Below are positions 58,932 through 64,000 of a stretch of 64,000 nucleotides of DNA, piece after piece; position 1 is the first letter of the stretch; every line of letters begins with the position of its first letter. The translations under genes were made by a program, and so were the position numbers. The DNA comes from Phaeotremella fagi. Taxonomy: Eukaryota; Basidiomycota; Tremellomycetes; Tremellales; Phaeotremellaceae. The stretch lies in NCBI GenBank assembly GCA_001599715.1, contig BCHU01000002.1, positions 372,001 through 436,000 on the forward strand, written 5' to 3'. The notes below the pieces were generated by a model, which made no database searches, had not been told where the DNA came from, and was given only the letters and a program-made list of their open reading frames with translations.

Positions 58932-60174
58932 TATCGATGAAACTGAAGTGGGTGGTTAGGTTATATATAATATCTGAAATAGAATTATATAAATCACTCA
59001 CGCGACGGTAGGAAGTGGAATGAGATATAAAAACAATGATTTATATCATCCCATTAATGATAGACGCGTTCCAAGTCTATAGTGGTGGTGATGGTGATAA
59101 AATATAATATATAATATAAATGATTTATATTATTATTATATGTGTTAAAGGTGGACTTGTAAAGTGGAGGTTTGTTTGAATCGAAGGTTTTAAAGGTTAC
59201 TGTAATCTATAACTATTATAGATAGATTTAATCGTGGTGGTGTCCCGCCCTGGGAGGATAATAGGAGTAATAAATAATAGGTAACAGGTAATAGGAGGAT
59301 ATGGGTGAGGTGATTTAAACTCCTTTCTGATCGCGTGGTTTAAACGATAATATAAGATTGTGTTGTATCGGCGTTTCAAGTGAATAGAGGTTAGAGGTGA
59401 GTGAATAACCAACGGAGTGGAGTGGAGTACAGTGCAGTACAATCGGGGGTGGTAGATTGGAGTTGAGTGTCGTAGATCCGAAAGAGAAATAAAGGTGACT
59501 GGTGATCACGCTCAGAAAGAAGGGAAGGTGACGCAGACAGCTACACAAAGGGTAATATATCGGTATTATATTATATCTCCGAGTGGCATCAACCTGTGGC
59601 GTTTATTTCCTTCACTTTCAAGCTGATTGATAATCATTGAGTAACTAACCCAAAGTAGTAATTATTATATATATATTTCTCAGACATCCTCTGAGCCAAG
59701 CTAGTCAACCACCCAACCAACGACACCACACCACACCAAACGATCCTACTCCCTAAGATAGATATTATTTCTATTCTATTCTATTCTACTTCCATATATA
59801 TAGTATATACAAACTCATTCATTATATATATATATAACAAATACCCAACTATCCTCTGTATAATTACCACTCCACTCCACTGCCACCCTCGGCCTCAAAT
59901 CTCAACTCACATCCTCGCCTCTCCTCTTTCGCTCGCTCACTCGGCCTTCCTTCCAAGAGACACGTTGGTGAATTTTCATTAAATCCTTGGAAACGATTTC
60001 AAGACCTTGAGTCAGACAACATTCTCACTCCATTCACGACCAAAAAGAAGACTGCAGTGATCCCATAGACTCAAAACTCCAATTCCAACCTTTTCACAGG
60101 GTATTAAAATTTCCAATCGAATCGAATTCCACGTCTCCCCTACCAATTCCTAATAACCAACCCTCCCGCCCAAA
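58932..60174. promoter_or_regulatory. Long AT-rich divergent promoter SWI1 / YAP1
   Basis: 1243 bp between divergent starts. It contains several TA-dinucleotide tracts (about 59099-59145, 59658-59675, 59792-59841), TATTC repeats at 59769-59789 and a 13-bp inverted repeat (59416-59428 and 59869-59881). CT-rich sequence near 59885-59955 precedes YAP1. No gene is seen. Confidence 0.6.
59769..59789. repeat. TATTC microsatellite
   Basis: Four tandem units of TCTAT in the SWI1/YAP1 promoter. Confidence 0.75.
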
Positions 60175-62819
60175 ATGGAACCAATGACACCAAACACCGC
60201 AGCCTTCTTCAACATGTTATCCGCCGTTCAATCTGATCCAGCCTACAAAGAATCACTCAACAACTTGAATACAATGGCTCTCCCTCCATCTTCATTCTTT
60301 CAAATGCCAGTTCCAGGTCGTGACACTCCCGAAGATTCACCTGAATCTTCCATAGATATCCAATCTGTCCCAACTCAAGAACCTGAACAGGACAAGGACG
60401 TCAGTCGAGCTATCAGTGTATCTGATGATTCGGATGATGAATCCCCTGAACGATCGAAGAAGATCGATCATAAACGTAAAGCCGGAAGAGGTTCTGGTGT
60501 AGCTCATGAGAATTCTGCCAATGTTTCTCGAGATTTAGAGGATGATGACGAGGAAGAGGGTAAGTTGTGGTTGTAACTCCTTGACGAGGGGACCTGGTTA
60601 ACTTTTCCTTGATAGACTCCGAAGACGACGCTCCTTCCGGTCACGAAGGCAAACGTCAACATCAAAATACCAAATCCACACGAGGTGGTCGAAGAAAGTC
60701 ATCAGCCGGTGGTGAAGACGCACCTAAAGGTAAAGACGCTGGAAAAGCGGCTAAACGCAAGGAACAAAATCGAGCCGCTCAAAAAGCTTTCCGTGAACGT
60801 CGAGAAGCTAGAGTTAAAGATGTAAGTGTGATCCTTGGGACGAACACAGTTGCAATAGCTAATCATAGCTCAATAGCTTGAGGGTAAAGTCGCTGAACTC
60901 GAATCTAAAGCTTTCGGCGCTACTGTAGAGAATGAAAACTTACGAGGGATTCTCAAACGTCTACAAGAGGAGAATGTCGCACTTAAACAATCGGCTTTTA
61001 CGTTTAGTGTTCCTCTTTCTGGTTCAGGTGGAGGTGCAGGTACAACCAACACCAACAACAAATCACCAAACTTCGGTCAAACAGGTCAACAGCAACAAGT
61101 CTCTAAACCACCTACACCCCCTCACACAGTTTCCAATGACAGTTTGAGATCGATCGATGATATACCAGCTTTATCTCATCATCGTCAATCTCAATCCAGT
61201 GGTGATTCCCCAGATTCACTTACTTCAATCACATCTTCTGGATCTGAATTCGGTCAGGTTTCCAATATCGGTGATAACTTTAACAAAGCTGCGCTAAGTG
61301 GGTTCTCTGGTATCGCTGGTTTCCAAAAATTCGATAACAACACAGTCAACAACGGTAACAACGCCAACACCAATGTTCAAAACAATGGTAACAGCATCAG
61401 TCCACCTAACATGAACACCATCAGTCCAAACAGTACCAGTCCGTTCAATCCTTTCTCTATGAATCCAGACGCTTTCACACCAAGTTCTTCTAGTAGTAAC
61501 AACAAATCAGAGATTGACGCGCTTTGGGCAAGCTTCTATCCAAACGGTGTTGAATCTCTCATGAATCAAAATAACCAAAATCAACCTCAACCTTTGATTG
61601 GACAACAATCAAACGGTCAATCTCAACCACAACAGCAACAGCAACAAGCCCAATTCTCGTCTCCCTTCACTTTCTTAAATTCCCAACCTGATTTCATGTC
61701 TTTCGCATCAGATTCAACTCCTATAGCGTCTTCATCAAATATCAACCAAATCCAAAACCAAACTCCCAATCAAAACCAAAACCAAAACCAAATTCCAAAC
61801 ACTAACCAATTCCAAAACCGATCTTTCTTCGCTAGCAACATGTTGGGGGGAAACGATAAAATGGCGTTCAGGGATCCAACACCTAACGCCATGGCATACA
61901 GAGATTCCGGTTTAAACAACAACACCAACAACGTTAATCTCCAACAGAATCAAACCTTAGCAACGCAACAGTTCTCAGGTGACAACTGGGCCGATCTAAC
62001 TGATAATTCAGTCAGTGATTTCCTAGCGTCATTAACAGGAGGTGTCAACAACGACATGAACGATATCAACGGATTCGAGAACGATGACGCGTTCAATGCT
62101 CAATTACAACAGATCTTCAATCAATCCGCCTCCTCTGGTTCCGTATCTGCAGGATCAGGAAATTCATCGTTCGGATTGAACAACGTGTTCAGTCCTACTA
62201 ACTATTTGAACATGTCGCCTTCACCTCTGAATTCCGTTTCCAACTCTCAATCACCGACTTCGATCCATTTCTCAGCTTCCAACAGTGCCTCACCGAATTC
62301 CTCGGGTGTCTCTGAACCTGTCAGTTTTAGTGGTAGCGGTAACATCATCAACAACAACGGCAACGCTAAAGGAGCTGTCGATTTGTTGGGTCCTGGAATG
62401 GGTACTTTCGGTCCTCCAAAGGCTGAAGGTGAAATGGTTCATATCATGGGTGCAGATGGTAAGATCATCAAACCATCTGAATTGTGGACTTCGTTCGGTA
62501 TGCAACATGAGGTAAGTTGTCCATTCCCTTTTGGAGATGGGACTTGAACTGATGATTCAATTAATTTAGACCGATGTCGATCATCTGTTAATCGATGATC
62601 TGTGCGATCAAATGAGAGCAAAGGCTACATGTAAAGATGGTATGTTTATCTCACACCGTGGATGTATATACATTTAACTGATAATCTAAACCCCCTTTAG
62701 GTACACGATACATCACAGTCGACGACGCAAAGGACATGATGAAATTCAGACCAACATTCACTCCATTCGATAGACAAGCTGAACAAAAAGATCAAAACAC
62801 ATGTCCTCATGACAAGTAG
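60175..62819 (+). CDS. YAP1: AP-1-like bZIP oxidative stress regulator Yap1
   Basis: A multi-exon gene starting MEPMTPNTAAFFNMLSA, stop 62817-62819. The basic region KRKEQNRAAQKAFRERREAR is the Yap/Pap1 type (QNRAAQ-x-FR), then the heptad LEGKVAELESKAF...VENENLRGILKRLQEEN as leucine zipper. A long Asn/Gln/Ser-rich activation region follows, then the conserved C-terminal PAP1 module: LLIDDLCDQMRAKATCKDG, YITVDDAKDM and NTCPHDK. Known: this C-terminal Cys-rich domain contains the nuclear export signal and redox Cys; oxidation blocks Crm1 export. All three Cys I can see in the spliced protein are in this domain; no N-terminal Cys-rich domain was found. Acidic tracts near residue 90-130 may be part of an activation region. 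Confidence 0.93.
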
Positions 62820-63228
62820 ATTATTCGTTTGATTATTATATTATATTCGTTTTTCGCTCTACACTTTTCTTTATCATTCGGTATAAACTACACATCAAGT
62901 TTATTACCACGTATTATCACCAACGTAACATAAAAACATACATTTCATGATTTACTAACCACTCTATCGCTTTTCATTACAGTATTTTTTCGTTTTCGTT
63001 TTTTTCTTTATCTTTCGTACTTGCCGTGTACAGTATGTATAACATTTTTGATGTGAGATGTGCATGTAAGATCACAAAGTATCCTTCTTAACAGCCAATC
63101 TCGAGTACAGATTTCTGCCACTACGTAAAAGAAGCTTCACTCAGCCACCTACGTTTCACCTAAGACGCGTTAGTACGAGGTAACTAACTTCGATAACTTC
63201 TCACATCAGTCCAAATCTAAATAAAACC
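62820..63228. other. Intergenic between YAP1 and the last gene
   Basis: A 409-bp gap with T-rich sequence (YAP1 3' flank) and the promoter of the next gene. No gene. Confidence 0.5.
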
Positions 63229-64000
63229 ATGATACATCGAAGAACAACAGCCTCTGGAACAATAATCCCACCAACCCACCAACAAACCCAACAACAACAT
63301 CACACTCCCATCCCAAACAAATCCTATACCCCACTACGTCGACCATCAAATAATCTCTACACCACCACGCCAACTTCCAAACCAACCTATAAACTACCTT
63401 CACCGTCGCCTTCGTATCTCAGTGTCAACGCCAACTCGGAGGGGTATCCTTTTGATTATGGAAACGGGAGAAGGGGGAGTCATGATAGTACAGGTATAGA
63501 TTTGAATGATGATTTCAAGGGGAACGGGGGTGGGGTGCTGGAGTCGGTTAGAGAAGGTTTGATTAGGGTTGGGAAAGGTTTGAGGGATGCTTATAGGTTA
63601 GAGAGGAGTTGGGGTTTGGTTTGGGGGTAGGTCATGGAATTGTCAGTAGGAGCTGATTGAACATTTTAGTGATCGAGAACTAAGGACTTTGGTACTTAAA
63701 TCGACGTAAGTCGAACCAAACCAATCCTATCGATGATTTCCTGACAATGAGTTATTGTTAGGCTTATCAACCTCCTCTCCCTTTTATTACTCTCACTAGC
63801 CCCATTGATCTTCTCACCGCTTTTCATTCGTTCGTCTGTGGACGGGATCTCACCTAACATCTCGGATCGAACTAAGGAAATTGGAATGTGGTATAATCTC
63901 TTACTTAGTTGGCCAGTTTTCGTCGTTTGTTTTTGGGTTAATGTGGGTATTCATTTTAGAGTTACGTCGACAAAGAGTTTGTGTTGAAATATGTTCTGAT
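63229..64000 (+). CDS. Multi-span membrane protein, EI24-like (partial, runs off window)
   Basis: Start MIHRRTTASGTIIPP; exon 1 ends near 63627 with SWGLVWG, then short exons. The first ~100 residues are Pro/Thr/Gln-rich and disordered. Next an amphipathic segment (SVREGLIRVGKGLRDAYRLE) and hydrophobic spans LINLLSLLLLSLAPLIFSPL and NLLLSWPVFVVCFWVNV. The pattern of a helical entry segment followed by strongly hydrophobic pairs, with a WP-type loop, resembles the ER protein EI24 and fungal relatives. The match is by pattern only, so the name is tentative. The 3' end lies beyond base 64000; an intron probably begins near 63944. Confidence 0.55.

Overview
The window is nuclear DNA of a basidiomycete yeast. 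Genes are dense and on both strands, are broken by many introns of about 45-60 bases with GTRAGT donors and YAG acceptors, and have very short gaps between them. Gene content (a Yap1-type bZIP, two Zn2Cys6 regulators, Rad5, Swi1, an exon-modular Cys-rich metallothionein of the Cryptococcus type) fits Tremellomycetes, probably a Cryptococcus/Kwoniella relative. The genus is an inference; no rRNA or tRNA is present to anchor it. No prokaryotic, plasmid, CRISPR or intact transposon sequence was seen.

Layout. 1-11.5 kb: a partial atypical GTPase (-), a novel Cys/His small protein (+) whose 3' flank carries a 19-bp tandem repeat, and the DNA-damage-tolerance translocase/ubiquitin ligase RAD5 (-). 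11.5-14.7 kb: three tandem paralogs of an unrecognised small protein (family A, +), the first interrupted by an in-frame stop. 14.7-24 kb: housekeeping genes: an LDAH-type lipid-droplet hydrolase, tRNA dihydrouridine synthase DUS4, an acidic orphan, mitochondrial import J-protein PAM18, ribosomal protein eL30 and an EFM3/FAM86-type eEF2 methyltransferase. 24.4-31.4 kb: a full-size Ste6/MDR-like ABC exporter converging on a Zn2Cys6 regulator. 31.9-36.1 kb: three tandem copies of a second unrecognised family (family B, -), each with its own conserved TATA promoter and flanks. 36.7-43 kb: a metallothionein built of repeated symmetric exons, TOM7 (with a 10-nt exon) and cytosolic isoleucyl-tRNA synthetase. 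43.3-53 kb: an Air1/2-type zinc-knuckle protein of the TRAMP complex, a second Zn2Cys6 regulator, a LURP-one/Tubby-like protein with a decayed partial duplicate beside it, and an orphan. 53.4-64 kb: an Aha1 Hsp90 co-chaperone with an unexpected C-terminal membrane-anchor-like tail, the SWI/SNF subunit SWI1, a long AT-rich divergent promoter, the YAP1 oxidative stress regulator, and a partial multi-span membrane protein.

How the genes relate. There is no operon logic. Themes that recur are stress and metal handling (YAP1, metallothionein, AHA1, RAD5), mitochondrial import (PAM18, TOM7) and translation (eL30, ILS1, DUS4, EFM3). The strongest candidates for something undescribed are the two tandem families A and B, above all family B, where gene, promoter and distal repeat were duplicated together, and the predicted membrane-anchored form of Aha1.
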